From Paenibacillus taichungensis (GTDB lineage Bacteria; Bacillota; Bacilli; Paenibacillales; Paenibacillaceae), in assembly GCF_003287275.1 (NCBI RefSeq), contig NZ_QEVW01000008.1:248001-312000 (forward strand): DNA of 64,000 bases. The letters run 5' to 3'. Positions within the stretch are counted from its first letter, which is position 1, and every line of letters begins with the position of its first letter. Positions 53,835-62,860 of this stretch are shown here, piece after piece. The translations under genes and the position numbers were made by a program. The notes under the pieces are model-generated. The model was not told where the DNA came from and made no database searches. It saw only the letters and a list, made by a program, of their open reading frames with translations.

Positions 53835-55334
53835 ATGTCCATTCGAATAAAAATGTTGCTGTCCTTTACGGGCATGCTTGTCATAAGTCTGCTGTTCATC
53901 CTGCTTACGGCCAGTCTGTATACGATTGCGGCAACAGGCGATTTGCAGGGTTTTCGCGATATTTACAAAGTACATTATCAGGTGAATCCACTCACGGAAC
54001 AGGGAGAATCGATCTTTCAAGAGATGAAGTTTCTGGCCAAAAATGATCCAGACGAGCTGCAGAACAAGGTTTTGCTGCGCGAGTACGACATGAAGCTTCG
54101 AGCCGAGAAGTCTGGGCTATACGTCAGACGGGAGAATAACCAGATTTTCGAATCGTTGACCTTCAACCAGCCAGAACTGAAGCAAGCACTGCCTGCCTAT
54201 GATCTCAACAATTATCAGATTCGCAGCACCTTTAATATCAGTGAGCGATTCTATGCATATGCGAAATTTGATTTTCAATATTCAGATGGAGAAAGAGGAA
54301 GTATCTTCGTTATTCGTGAGAGAAGCCCATTTGCAGAGCTTACTCGCAAACTGCTACCTGTAATGTCACTTCTGCTCATCGGCGTTCTCATCATCGCAAA
54401 CCTGCTCTTATTCCGCTGGATCACTCGCAGCTTCATTAAGCCTTTGAATCAACTGCGGAGCTCAGCCGAGCATATTAAAGATGGGAATCTGTCCTTCAAG
54501 CTTCAACTTAGCTCCAATGATGAAGTGGGACAACTCAGTGAAGCGTTCGAAAGCATGCGGACTCAATTGCAGCGCTCCAATGATTTGCGACAGCAAGACG
54601 AAGCGAACCGCAGAGAGCTCATCTCCAATATTTCGCATGACCTTCGTACACCAATCACCAATATTAAAGGTTATATTGAGGGAATTCGTGATGGAGTGGC
54701 CAACACTCCGGAAAAAATGGAGACATACGTCAATATCATTCACTCCAAAGCAGTTAGTATGGATAAGTTGGTGGATGAACTGTTTCTGTATTCAAAGCTC
54801 GACTTGAATCAGGAACCTTTCCTGTTTAAAGTGGTAGACCTTGTCGATTTCCTGGAAGATAGCATTGAAGAGCTCAGATACGATCTGGAGGACAAAGGGG
54901 TGGCTTTGGATTGGGACAATCGGGCATCTGGTCCGGTCATGGCGTCTGTAGATCTGGATAAATTAAAACGCACCGTTGTCAATGTGGTGGATAATGCCCT
55001 CAAATATATGGAGAATGAACAAAAACAATTCGGGATTACACTTCAAGCAGATGACGAATGGATTACGATAGCCTTTAAGGATAATGGCAGAGGAATACCG
55101 GGAGAGGCGTTGCCTTATATATTTGAACGCTTTTATCGGGCAGAGCAATCCCGCAATTCCTCAACAGGTGGAAGTGGATTGGGGCTGGCGATAGCCCGCC
55201 AAATCATTGATGGACACGGAGGCTTCATCTGGGCCGAAAGTAAACCCAAAGACGGCACGATCATTTATATCAAACTTCAACGGCTCAATGAAAAGGAGGG
55301 ACTAAAGGGAAATGACAAACATTTTGATTATTGA
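53835..55334 (+). CDS. sensor histidine kinase (HAMP-HisKA-HATPase)
   Basis: A 499-aa membrane sensor kinase. TM1 about 8-32, an extracellular domain of about 140 residues, TM2 about 174-195, HAMP (about 197-250). HisKA phospho-acceptor His268 in LISNISHDLRTPITNIKGY. HATPase N box NVVDNALKYMEN, G1 FKDNGRGIPGE, F box YIFERFYRAEQ, G2 STGGSGLGLAIARQI. The signal is unknown. It overlaps the response-regulator gene by 23 nt; regulator second is an unusual order for OmpR-type pairs, which more often have the regulator first. Confidence 0.93.
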   Translation: MSIRIKMLLSFTGMLVISLLFILLTASLYTIAATGDLQGFRDIYKVHYQVNPLTEQGESIFQEMKFLAKNDPDELQNKVLLREYDMKLRAEKSGLYVRRENNQIFESLTFNQPELKQALPAYDLNNYQIRSTFNISERFYAYAKFDFQYSDGERGSIFVIRERSPFAELTRKLLPVMSLLLIGVLIIANLLLFRWITRSFIKPLNQLRSSAEHIKDGNLSFKLQLSSNDEVGQLSEAFESMRTQLQRSNDLRQQDEANRRELISNISHDLRTPITNIKGYIEGIRDGVANTPEKMETYVNIIHSKAVSMDKLVDELFLYSKLDLNQEPFLFKVVDLVDFLEDSIEELRYDLEDKGVALDWDNRASGPVMASVDLDKLKRTVVNVVDNALKYMENEQKQFGITLQADDEWITIAFKDNGRGIPGEALPYIFERFYRAEQSRNSSTGGSGLGLAIARQIIDGHGGFIWAESKPKDGTIIYIKLQRLNEKEGLKGNDKHFDY

Positions 55335-56004
55335 GGATGAAACAACGATTGCGGAACTGGAACGGGATTATTTCGAACTCAACGGGTTTTCTGTGGAGCT
55401 CTGCCATACCGGAGATGAAGGACTGAAGCTGGCTCTGGAGGGAAGTTACAATCTGATTATCGTTGATCTGATGCTTCCGGGACTGGACGGCTTCGAATGT
55501 TGCAGACGCATTCGTGAAGTGAAAGAGGTGCCAATCCTTGTCGTCTCCGCGAAAAAGGAGGAGATCGATAAGATTAGAACGTTTAATTTGGGTGTTGATG
55601 ATTTTATTACAAAGCCGTTCAGCCCAAGCGAGTTGGTTGCAAGAGCGAAGGCTCATTTGACCCGATATGAGAGACTGCTTGGAAAAAGCAAACCAGCTGA
55701 ACAAGATGAAATCCACATTCGTGGGCTTCATATCGACAAGGGAGCGCGCCGCGTTTTTGCTAATGGTGAAGAGGTAGCAATTACAACCAAGGAATTTGAT
55801 CTACTCGTATTTCTTGCGAGTCATCCCAACCGTGTATTCAGCAAAGCCGATCTGTTCGAGCGGATCTGGGGCATGGATTCCAGCGGAGATATTGCGACGG
55901 TTACCGTCCATATTCGCAAACTGCGTGGGAAGCTGGAGGCAGATCCCAAAAATCCGGAGTACATTGAGACCGTCTGGGGTGCCGGCTACCGGTTCACCAT
56001 ATAA
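55312..56004 (+). CDS. OmpR/PhoB-family response regulator
   Basis: A 230-aa regulator. Receiver domain with acidic pocket ILIIEDE, phospho-acceptor Asp52 in IIVDLMLPGLDGFE, Ser in VVSAKKEE and Lys in FITKPFSP. The C-terminal winged helix has TTKEFDLLVFLASHPNRVFSK and TVTVHIRKLRGKLE. Partner of the kinase whose gene overlaps it. The SLH-domain gene 120 bp downstream and the ankyrin lipoprotein gene are possible targets by position. Confidence 0.95.
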   Translation: MTNILIIEDETTIAELERDYFELNGFSVELCHTGDEGLKLALEGSYNLIIVDLMLPGLDGFECCRRIREVKEVPILVVSAKKEEIDKIRTFNLGVDDFITKPFSPSELVARAKAHLTRYERLLGKSKPAEQDEIHIRGLHIDKGARRVFANGEEVAITTKEFDLLVFLASHPNRVFSKADLFERIWGMDSSGDIATVTVHIRKLRGKLEADPKNPEYIETVWGAGYRFTI

Positions 56005-56123
56005 GTTTCGAGAAAAATTAGATTCAGTTTATATTTTGTTAATATTTTTGTCCTGGGGAGTTTCTTTTTGTCCTCTACTCTATAGATACAGGCAACTTCA
56101 ACCTATAGAGGAGGAATTCAAAT

Positions 56124-57629
56124 ATGAATCCTATAACCCGAAAAATGGCTACATTTTTAACGATAACTGCATTAGGCACAGCAGTATTCCCGCTAACTAC
56201 CAATCACGTCCATGCAGCTACATATGTTACCAACGTTGCAGCTACAGCGACACAGCTTACCAACCAGCAGATTGAGGCTGCCATCAAGACACTGAACAGC
56301 TTGGGGATCATGAACGGATATGCCGATCAATCCATGGGTGAACATAGAGCCATTACCCGCGCGGAATTAGCAACACTGGTATTCAAAACGTTTAATCTGG
56401 AGGGCAAGACAGGAGAAAGTGTTGAATTAACGGACGTTAATGCTAACGCGTGGTACGCACCGTATGCATCAAAGCTCGTTGAACTTGGCATCATGCAGGC
56501 AAATAATGGGCAATTCAATCCGAACAGTCAAGTGACGGATGAAGAACTGGAACAGGTTGTATCCAAAGCAATGCAGCGTGACGTGAAATCCGTTCACCAT
56601 TGGATGAGCACGTTCTACTCCGAGAACGGTTCGACCACACGCGGGGAAACAGCGGTGCTGTTGCAAACGGCCCAACAGGCTATTCCTTCGGAACAGGCTC
56701 AAATTCAGAGCGTTCGATCGCTGAATGCTATTACGTTAATTGTGCAATTCGACAAGCCGCTGACAGCAGCGGATGAAGTATTTGCTAAGGCACAAACCGA
56801 TTTTGCTTTCAGTGGTGGGTTGACATTGACTAACATGCCTCGTCTGAAAACAGGGTCCATCGCGACCTACATCGTTCCAACATCTGTTCAACATGCGGGT
56901 GAAGTATACAGTCTCACTTATAAAGGCCAAGATGCTGGTTCCTTTGAAGGCAGTGGCACGAAATTAAATATGACGACGGTTAGTCAAATAACGAATGATA
57001 CGTTCGAGATTGAAGCGCTGCAAGCGAACGGTGTAGTGGATTACGGCTATATCATTTCAGCATACAGTGGTGGTCGAGGGGCTAATGCGTTTGTGTTGAA
57101 TGACCAAGAACAAGCAGGAGGAAAAACATATCAAATTATCTCCTCCATGCAGGCAAGACAAGTTATGATTACGCCAGAAGGTGGCGAGCCAATCGTTGCC
57201 AAATATGTTCCGTTCACGCAATCGACAGATGGTAAACAAGAACCGAAATTCCGTTTGCCAGAAGGACAAACATTGCAATCCGGTGTGACATATACGGTTT
57301 CTTCTGACTGGGCGAACATCAATAACGCTTCATTCACCGCAAGGTCGTTCGATTCGTTGGAGGTTGTGAGTTCCCAAGTTGTGAGTGAAACTTCAATTGA
57401 AGTTACGCTGGCACAAGATCCTGGAGATGAACTGTTCTCCGGTCGAAGTGTGACACTAACATCACCTAACGGTGACGTTCTGACAGCGACATATAAATAT
57501 TCAAGTCGGAAAGGCGCCACAGGTATATTCGACATTGTTAATGATGGTAAGTTAATCCCAGGCACGACCTATACAATAAGTCCAGTTGGGGATTGGAGTG
57601 TCGCTTCTTCGGTAACAGTGACACTGTAG
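56124..57629 (+). CDS. SLH-domain cell-surface protein
   Basis: A 501-aa exported protein. Signal peptide about 1-31 (ends HVHAA). Residues about 45-150 hold S-layer-homology repeats: NSLGIMNGYADQSMGEHRAITRAELATL (seen as ITRAELATLVFK) and WYAPYASKLVELGIMQANN. A third copy is degenerate (STTRGETAVLLQTA). SLH domains anchor proteins to pyruvylated wall polymer. The rest is beta-rich with Ig-like/SbsA-type segments such as SLNAITLIVQFDKPLTAADE and SETSIEVTLAQDPG. AGAGGAGG lies upstream of ATG. The ankyrin lipoprotein gene follows by 13 bp. Confidence 0.87.
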   Translation: MNPITRKMATFLTITALGTAVFPLTTNHVHAATYVTNVAATATQLTNQQIEAAIKTLNSLGIMNGYADQSMGEHRAITRAELATLVFKTFNLEGKTGESVELTDVNANAWYAPYASKLVELGIMQANNGQFNPNSQVTDEELEQVVSKAMQRDVKSVHHWMSTFYSENGSTTRGETAVLLQTAQQAIPSEQAQIQSVRSLNAITLIVQFDKPLTAADEVFAKAQTDFAFSGGLTLTNMPRLKTGSIATYIVPTSVQHAGEVYSLTYKGQDAGSFEGSGTKLNMTTVSQITNDTFEIEALQANGVVDYGYIISAYSGGRGANAFVLNDQEQAGGKTYQIISSMQARQVMITPEGGEPIVAKYVPFTQSTDGKQEPKFRLPEGQTLQSGVTYTVSSDWANINNASFTARSFDSLEVVSSQVVSETSIEVTLAQDPGDELFSGRSVTLTSPNGDVLTATYKYSSRKGATGIFDIVNDGKLIPGTTYTISPVGDWSVASSVTVTL

Positions 57630-57642
57630 TAAGGGAGGCAGC

Positions 57643-58347
57643 ATGAATAAGTCGCTGATGATGATTATCCTAATAACCAGTATGTTCGTCGTTCAAGGCT
57701 GCGGGCCTGAAGTGAGCAACGTCCCGAAGGTGGAGGAGACGTTATCGACTTCACCGGATGAGCTGTTGTTGAAGGCAGCTGAGGAAAGAGACACCGAAAG
57801 TATTGAAAAATGGATTCAAGAGGGTACCAATATCAATGCTCAGGATCAGAGCGGAAGAACAGCTGTTATGATTGCAACGTACAACAATGATCTGGCATCA
57901 GCCACAATGTTGATTGAAGCGGGTGCAGATGTTAATGTACAGGATGATATGAAGAATAACCCGTTTTTGTACGCTGGCGCTGAAGGATACTTAGATATTT
58001 TGAAGCTGACGATTGAGGCGGGAGCCGACCCAGCGATAACAAATCGATATGGAGGAACTGCACTTATTCCAGCATCGGAGCATGGATATGTGGATGTGGT
58101 ACGAGAATTGCTGACCCAAACTTCAGTGAATGTGGACCATATTAATCAATTGGGATGGACAGCTCTGTTGGAAGCGATCATTCTAAACGATGGCAATAAA
58201 AGACAGCAGCAGACGATCAAATTACTCATTGATCATGGAGCAGACGTAAACCTTTCAGATCGTGATGGTGTATCACCGCTTATTCATGCTAAGAATAAAG
58301 GCTTCAAGGAAATCGAAGCGATTTTGGTCCGGGCTGGTGCGAAATGA
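57643..58347 (+). CDS. ankyrin-repeat lipoprotein
   Basis: A 234-aa lipoprotein with lipobox VVQGC (Cys near 20). About five ankyrin repeats follow: SGRTAVMIATYNNDLASATMLIEAGADVN (shown by SGRTAVMIATYNND), NNPFLYAGAEGYLDILKLTIEAGAD, GGTALIPASEHGYVDVVREL, GWTALLEAIILNDGN and DGVSPLIHAKNKGFKEIE. Ankyrin repeats mediate protein contacts, so a surface-scaffold or inhibitor role is possible. GGGAGG precedes ATG and the gap to the SLH gene is 13 bp, so the two form an operon. Confidence 0.87.
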   Translation: MNKSLMMIILITSMFVVQGCGPEVSNVPKVEETLSTSPDELLLKAAEERDTESIEKWIQEGTNINAQDQSGRTAVMIATYNNDLASATMLIEAGADVNVQDDMKNNPFLYAGAEGYLDILKLTIEAGADPAITNRYGGTALIPASEHGYVDVVRELLTQTSVNVDHINQLGWTALLEAIILNDGNKRQQQTIKLLIDHGADVNLSDRDGVSPLIHAKNKGFKEIEAILVRAGAK

Positions 58348-58463
58348 AGTAACGTTTTTATTTTGCATAATTCAATTTTCTTGCTCCAGGGTAGAGAATG
58401 TGAACAAGAAGAAGTATCCTGATCCATACAACGTCTAGACGAATAGGCATTCATATAAATAAT

Positions 58464-58490
58464 AAAGGAGGCGTACTACGCCTCCTTTTT
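58464..58490. terminator. bidirectional intrinsic terminator
   Basis: AAAGGAGGCG pairs perfectly with CGCCTCCTTT over TACTA, with T-rich flanks on both strands. It separates the ankyrin gene from the convergent small gene. Confidence 0.85.
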
Positions 58491-58496
58491 ATGTGG

Positions 58497-58697
58497 TTAC
58501 TTTTGATCCGAAGAGGGATCCTGATTGAATCGTTGTGAAATTTTCTTCTCTGTCTTCTTACGCCGAATCCAGCGTTTGAATATACTTTCTTCTTTTCTTC
58601 CCTGTAGTGTTTCTTTCATGCCCTGGATCATAAATTCTGATCTTCGTCTGTCGTCCCGGCTAATCTCGCGTAGTTCCTTAATAAATTTGTCGTCCAT
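58497..58697 (-). CDS. 66-aa charged protein under LexA-type control
   Basis: A small, highly charged helical protein: MDDKFIKELREISRDDRRRS, later IFKRWIRRKKTEKK. No signal peptide, no TM segment and no family recognised. ATG 58697 has GCGAGAGGC upstream. The longer open frame would start upstream of the promoter and is ruled out by it. The promoter at 58728-58756 contains an intact LexA-type box, so the gene should be induced by DNA damage. It is not similar to the known YneA cell-division inhibitor. Confidence 0.65.
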   Translation of the reverse strand: MDDKFIKELREISRDDRRRSEFMIQGMKETLQGRKEESIFKRWIRRKKTEKKISQRFNQDPSSDQK

Positions 58698-58727
58698 ATC
58701 TGCCTCTCGCTCATTAAGTATATCTCT

Positions 58728-58756
58728 ATTATACCGAACGTACGTTCTTTTATCAA
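58728..58756 (-). promoter_or_regulatory. sigma-A promoter with LexA (SOS) box in the spacer
   Basis: On the minus strand: TTGATA (58756-58751), a 17-bp spacer, TATAAT (58733-58728). The spacer contains the perfect palindrome GAACGTACGTTC (58736-58747), preceded by C on the plus strand, matching the Bacillus SOS box CGAAC-N4-GTTCG at nearly every position. Confidence 0.8.
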
Positions 58757-58880
58757 GTTTTACCATAATCGAATTTTTTGGACGATTTTAGTGAGAAAGA
58801 GCACAGGATTCAGCCTTCTCCATATGTGAAAATGGAATAGAACGTTCAGTAAAATCTGTATCATGTCTGGAGGGTGAGGG

Positions 58881-59372
58881 ATGAGAACTAGTGCTGATGG
58901 AATGAAGCGTGAATGTGGACCGGGAAGGTCGTGGGCGCTCATTATGATGCAGGGGTTACTGGCCATTGGTGCGATCATTGGAGGGGGAGCACTCATTATT
59001 GATCCATCGGGAAACCTTGTCAACATGCCGAATTCATTGTTGGAACAATCCCCGTTTGGCAGTTTTTTGATCCCCGGGATTATACTATTGTTGGTTCTTG
59101 GTGTTATGCCAATGATCATTGCCATTTCACTCCTTCGTCGCACTCACTGGGAAATAGGTGAAAAACTGAATCTCTACTCGAATCAATACTGGGGATGGAC
59201 GTTCTCCTTATATACGGGATTTGCTCTGATCATCTGGATTATGATACAGGTTTACTGGATCCAGCATGTATCTGTCATCCATCTTGTCTATTTTGCCTGG
59301 GGAGTGGGGATCCAGATCGTCACTCTGTTGCCCTGCGTACAGCGAAAGTATCAGGCAGACTGCTCATCATAG
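58881..59372 (+). CDS. hypothetical four-helix membrane protein
   Basis: A 163-aa protein with about four TM helices: ALIMMQGLLAIGAIIGGGALI (given as QGLLAIGAIIGGGALI), FLIPGIILLLVLGVMPMIIA, WTFSLYTGFALIIWIMI and VIHLVYFAWGVGIQIVTLL. The second extracytoplasmic loop is Trp/Tyr-rich. No family recognised. ATG with GGAGGGTGAGGG just upstream; it is transcribed divergently from the LexA-controlled small gene and ends before a strong bidirectional terminator. Confidence 0.7.
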   Translation: MRTSADGMKRECGPGRSWALIMMQGLLAIGAIIGGGALIIDPSGNLVNMPNSLLEQSPFGSFLIPGIILLLVLGVMPMIIAISLLRRTHWEIGEKLNLYSNQYWGWTFSLYTGFALIIWIMIQVYWIQHVSVIHLVYFAWGVGIQIVTLLPCVQRKYQADCSS

Positions 59373-59382
59373 TGTATTCTTT

Positions 59383-59449
59383 CAATAAAGATAAACGGCT
59401 GTCATCCTGATCCTGGATGGATCCGGGTGGCAGCCGTTTATCTTTATTG
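59383..59449. terminator. 19-bp-stem bidirectional terminator
   Basis: Bases 59383-59401 pair perfectly with 59431-59449 (core AAGATAAACGGCTG / CAGCCGTTTATCTT). The inner loop is itself GATCC-rich. It abuts the stop codon of the minus-strand binding-protein gene; A/T-rich arms act as T tracts in both directions. Confidence 0.85.
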
Positions 59450-61276
59450 TTACTTGGAAGCTTGGTATGCGCTCAAAAATTCTTTCACTTTTGCCGGATC
59501 GGATTTCAATTCATTCCCGGTCTGCACGAGTGGACTTACTGTAGAGTATGACTTAAGTTTGTTGTTTTTGTAGAACTGCAAAATGTCATCCTGATTAATG
59601 GAATAGAGCACGGATTTTCTCAAGTCACTGCTCTTGGCAACTTCCCGGTTGGCTGTGTTGAACAACAGATAGGAAACCGCATTGCTCGGAATGCTCTGCA
59701 ATTGCAATTTGCTGTCATTTTTGATGATGTCATACTTTGTTTCGGATACTCCGTAGTACAGGTGGATTTCACTGCTGCGAAGAGCAGACAATGCACTGTC
59801 AGCATCGGAGATAAACCGAACATTCACCTGAGAGATTTTGGGTGCATATTCGGAGCCTTTACGGTAGCCGGGATTCTGATAGAATACACCTTCGTAATCA
59901 TTTTTATATGCCAAGATATATGGGCCGCTGGCATACAGGGTGTTGTTGTACGCAGCGCCTGCAGTCACAGTATTCTGATCGCCGTAAGGAATGTCTTTAT
60001 TCACGTCAAACGAAGCAACATCATACGTATTGATGCTCTCAACCTGCTTTTTGGACACAATGCCAGCAGATTGGTGAGCCAGATAGTTCAATACTTGCGG
60101 GAAAGGTTCCGTGGTTGTGAGTTTTACAACCTGATACTTCCCGGCAGCGTTATCGGCTTTGTTTTTGTCCGTAACCAGTTCGGTAATTTTGGTGCCAAGC
60201 CCTTGCTCCAATGCGTCTTTAACCGTACCGCTGCCACTGGATTGCTGAACGGATTCCAAGGCACCCAGATCGGTTACCAACTCGGCTTCCTTGATATGTT
60301 CGTGAAGACTGTATGTCCGGTGATCGGGTACGGAATCTTTGTTTTTGGCGCGATCGAGAGAGAAGATGACGTCATCTGCACCGACACGTTCTCCCGTATC
60401 TACCGCTTTTTTATGTTCAATCTTGGCAAAGTTGATATCGTCTCTGAGAATGAAGTAATACTCCGAGTTCCCCTCAGCAATGCTGAAATTGTGGGAGAGG
60501 GAACCTTCTGGTGTAAGTTGATCGTCATCTGTCAGGTTAACGAGACGTACATACATGTTGGTGTTCAGTTGGTTGATGGAACCGTCATTTCCTTTGATCG
60601 GGTCAAGGGAAGTCAGGACAGAAGCGGTTTGTGTCAGAATTAATGGTTCTTTTGTATTTTTGGAGCTGTCTTTGAATTCAATCGGTTCCCATGCCATGGC
60701 GCGGGATTTGGACAAGCGAACGGTGTCTGCATTGAGAATGTCTTTGTTCACAGCCTGACTTTTCAGGGAAATGTACAGCGGAGCGATATAGGCTTGGTCG
60801 GTTACCAAGCGGTCCTCCAATTGTTTATACGTATCCTTGTATTCGTCCGGAGTCTGGGTAGCAGCCTGGTCAATGAGTTTATCGATTTCTTCATCAGCCA
60901 GAATGCTGTAGTCTCCGCCTGTCTTGAAGAGTGAACGAACTGCGTAATCCGGATTCCCGGTTACCGTTGTCCAACTGGACAGCGCAATGTCATAATTGCC
61001 TGCATCCTGCTGGGATTTGTAGCTGCCGTAATCCGGCTGCAGGTTCAGCTTAACATTGAAACCATTCTTGGTGAGTTGGTCCCGGATAATGTTCACGTCA
61101 TTTTCGGAAGAGCTCTGAGCCAGTAATTCGATGTCAACCGGTTTTTGGTTTTGTGTGTTTTCTGCTGTGTCCGATGGTGCGGTTTCGGACTGGGATTCCG
61201 TCTTGGTCTTCACATTGCAGCCGGAGACTACAAGGACAAGAATGAATAGCAGTGCTATCAACGTACGTTTTTTCAT
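59450..61276 (-). CDS. oligopeptide/nickel-type binding lipoprotein with circularly permuted domain order
   Basis: A 608-aa lipoprotein (lipobox VVSGC, Cys20). Residues about 47-185 read like the C-terminal lobe of SBP_bac_5 (DppA/OppA) proteins: IIRDQLTKNGFNVKLNLQ, NYDIALSSWTTVTGNPDY, DEEIDKLIDQAATQTPDEYK and QAYIAPLYI. Residues about 208-608 read like the part that normally comes first: LTQTASVLTSLDPIKGNDG, YYFILRDDINFAK, VGADDVIFSLDRAKN, then GPYILAYKNDYEG and LRKSVLYSINQDDIL. The protein ends at DPAKVKEFLSAY, where ordinary members run into the first block. Start: ATG with TGGAGGT 6 bp upstream. Last gene of the minus-strand operon. Substrate unknown. Confidence 0.85.
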   Translation of the reverse strand: MKKRTLIALLFILVLVVSGCNVKTKTESQSETAPSDTAENTQNQKPVDIELLAQSSSENDVNIIRDQLTKNGFNVKLNLQPDYGSYKSQQDAGNYDIALSSWTTVTGNPDYAVRSLFKTGGDYSILADEEIDKLIDQAATQTPDEYKDTYKQLEDRLVTDQAYIAPLYISLKSQAVNKDILNADTVRLSKSRAMAWEPIEFKDSSKNTKEPLILTQTASVLTSLDPIKGNDGSINQLNTNMYVRLVNLTDDDQLTPEGSLSHNFSIAEGNSEYYFILRDDINFAKIEHKKAVDTGERVGADDVIFSLDRAKNKDSVPDHRTYSLHEHIKEAELVTDLGALESVQQSSGSGTVKDALEQGLGTKITELVTDKNKADNAAGKYQVVKLTTTEPFPQVLNYLAHQSAGIVSKKQVESINTYDVASFDVNKDIPYGDQNTVTAGAAYNNTLYASGPYILAYKNDYEGVFYQNPGYRKGSEYAPKISQVNVRFISDADSALSALRSSEIHLYYGVSETKYDIIKNDSKLQLQSIPSNAVSYLLFNTANREVAKSSDLRKSVLYSINQDDILQFYKNNKLKSYSTVSPLVQTGNELKSDPAKVKEFLSAYQASK

Positions 61277-61333
61277 GAAAATACCTCCAGATAAGTTCAT
61301 AATCAATGGAAATCAAATTGAGCTGAGAATCGG

Positions 61334-62848
61334 TTAAGCCTTTTCGAGCTTCGGATCAAGCGCATCGCGTAGTCCGTCACCCAGAAAGTTGAACGAGAGA
61401 ACAAGCAGAATGATCGCAAGACCTGGATAGATGGCCAGATACGAATGGGTTTCCAGATATGTGCTGCCCAGCTTGAGAATGTTGCCCCACTCGGGAATAT
61501 GCGGCTCCACACCGAGCCCCAAATAACTCAGACTGCTGGTGGCAATGACCGCTCCGCCGATCGTAAGTGTGGACTTGATAATCATGGGTGCGAGCGAGTT
61601 CGGAATAATATGTTTGAAAATAATGGAGCGATTGTTGTAACCCAGTGCACGTGCAGCTTCAACAAATTCAAACGTAGATACATAGAGCACACTGGCCCTC
61701 ATGGTTCGTGCATAAGTTGGGATTGAGCCCAGGCTGAGTGCCAGAATAAGATTGACCGTATTGGCCCCGAACGCCGCAATGATGGCGATGGCGAGCAGAA
61801 TACCCGGAATGGCATAGAGGATATCCAGCAGTCGCATGATGATATTGTCCGTGTGTCTTCCATAGAATCCCGAGAATGCTCCGAGAATACCGCCTATCAG
61901 AACCGGGATCAGAGTCGACATGAAGCCTACGATCAACGATATACGGGCGCCGAATACAATCCGGGAAAATAAACATCGTCCAAAGTCATCTGTTCCCAAG
62001 GGATAGGCGAGCGATGGGGATTGAAGCAAGGCCGAGTAGTTATTTTCTACAGCCATGCTGTAATCAAAAGTAAAGAAGCTGCAAATCGATATCGAGAACA
62101 GGAAGATGATAAAAAACAAACCGGACATGGCCGTGACATTTGGAGCAAGACGCTCCCACAAATCATTCCAGAAGTTGGATTTCTGTTTACCCTGTCTGCG
62201 TATTCGTCCAATGATGGAGATACCCAGCAGCAGTGCGAATACATTCCCTGTGACCGAAGTCAGAATGAGGATCGTGCTCACGCCCAACATCCAGCGTGGG
62301 ATGATCGAGGCTGAGGTATACCGGGATACGATAAACAGCACAATCATATCAATGACAAGCACAAGTACGAGCACAGCCATAGCTGGCAAAAACGTATCCG
62401 CAACATACGGTTTAAACATATTGAGTGCCGAGACCCCAATAACGAACAGCTGGGTCAGCAGCATATACACCGCAAATGTATACTCAATGCTCTTTGTTTT
62501 CTTGATCAGATGAAAAGCGGCCGTCACGATAAAGATATTGCCTGAAATGATACCAAACAGCTGAACCCAGGCGAGTCTGCGAGTCAGCACAGAGATTGTT
62601 CCCTGCCGAATCAGGTCTCTCCGAATCCGGAGCGTCAGCACACTCTGAACCAGCGTGAAAAATAGGTGGATTCCGAGCGCAGTTAGCAGAAATGGTCTGA
62701 ACGCCTGAAGGCTCCAGTCATAACTGTTGAACAACAGTAACACCGACAAGAGAACGGAAGTGACCCAGGCGAAGCTCGCCTGACTGTACTCCTGTGAAGA
62801 CTTAAGCCGAAAACGCATTTCTTGTGTAAGTGAACCCGATTTTGTCAT
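61334..62848 (-). CDS. DppC-type ABC permease with a large N-terminal membrane extension
   Basis: A 504-aa permease, against about 300 aa for ordinary DppC/OppC. The C-terminal part (about 235-504) is a normal domain: LAYPLGTDDFGRCLFSRIVF, DILYAIPGILLAIAIIAAFG, the EAA loop EAARALGYNNRSIIFKHIIPN and SYLGLGVEPHIPEWGNIL. The N-terminal 230 residues add about six hydrophobic helices (VTSVLLSVLLLF, FLLTALGIHLFFTLV, IISGNIFIVTAAFHLI and others) with no recognised family. AGGTG precedes ATG. Second of three genes seen in the operon, 12 bp after the DppB-type gene. Confidence 0.85.
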   Translation of the reverse strand: MTKSGSLTQEMRFRLKSSQEYSQASFAWVTSVLLSVLLLFNSYDWSLQAFRPFLLTALGIHLFFTLVQSVLTLRIRRDLIRQGTISVLTRRLAWVQLFGIISGNIFIVTAAFHLIKKTKSIEYTFAVYMLLTQLFVIGVSALNMFKPYVADTFLPAMAVLVLVLVIDMIVLFIVSRYTSASIIPRWMLGVSTILILTSVTGNVFALLLGISIIGRIRRQGKQKSNFWNDLWERLAPNVTAMSGLFFIIFLFSISICSFFTFDYSMAVENNYSALLQSPSLAYPLGTDDFGRCLFSRIVFGARISLIVGFMSTLIPVLIGGILGAFSGFYGRHTDNIIMRLLDILYAIPGILLAIAIIAAFGANTVNLILALSLGSIPTYARTMRASVLYVSTFEFVEAARALGYNNRSIIFKHIIPNSLAPMIIKSTLTIGGAVIATSSLSYLGLGVEPHIPEWGNILKLGSTYLETHSYLAIYPGLAIILLVLSFNFLGDGLRDALDPKLEKA

Positions 62849-62860
62849 AGTGCACCTGCT

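Noticed and set aside
59702..60643. A 313-codon plus-strand ORF opposite the binding-protein gene
   Set aside because: It is the antisense shadow of the permuted binding protein, has no ribosome site, and shows Cys/Phe/Ile-rich composition typical of reverse frames.
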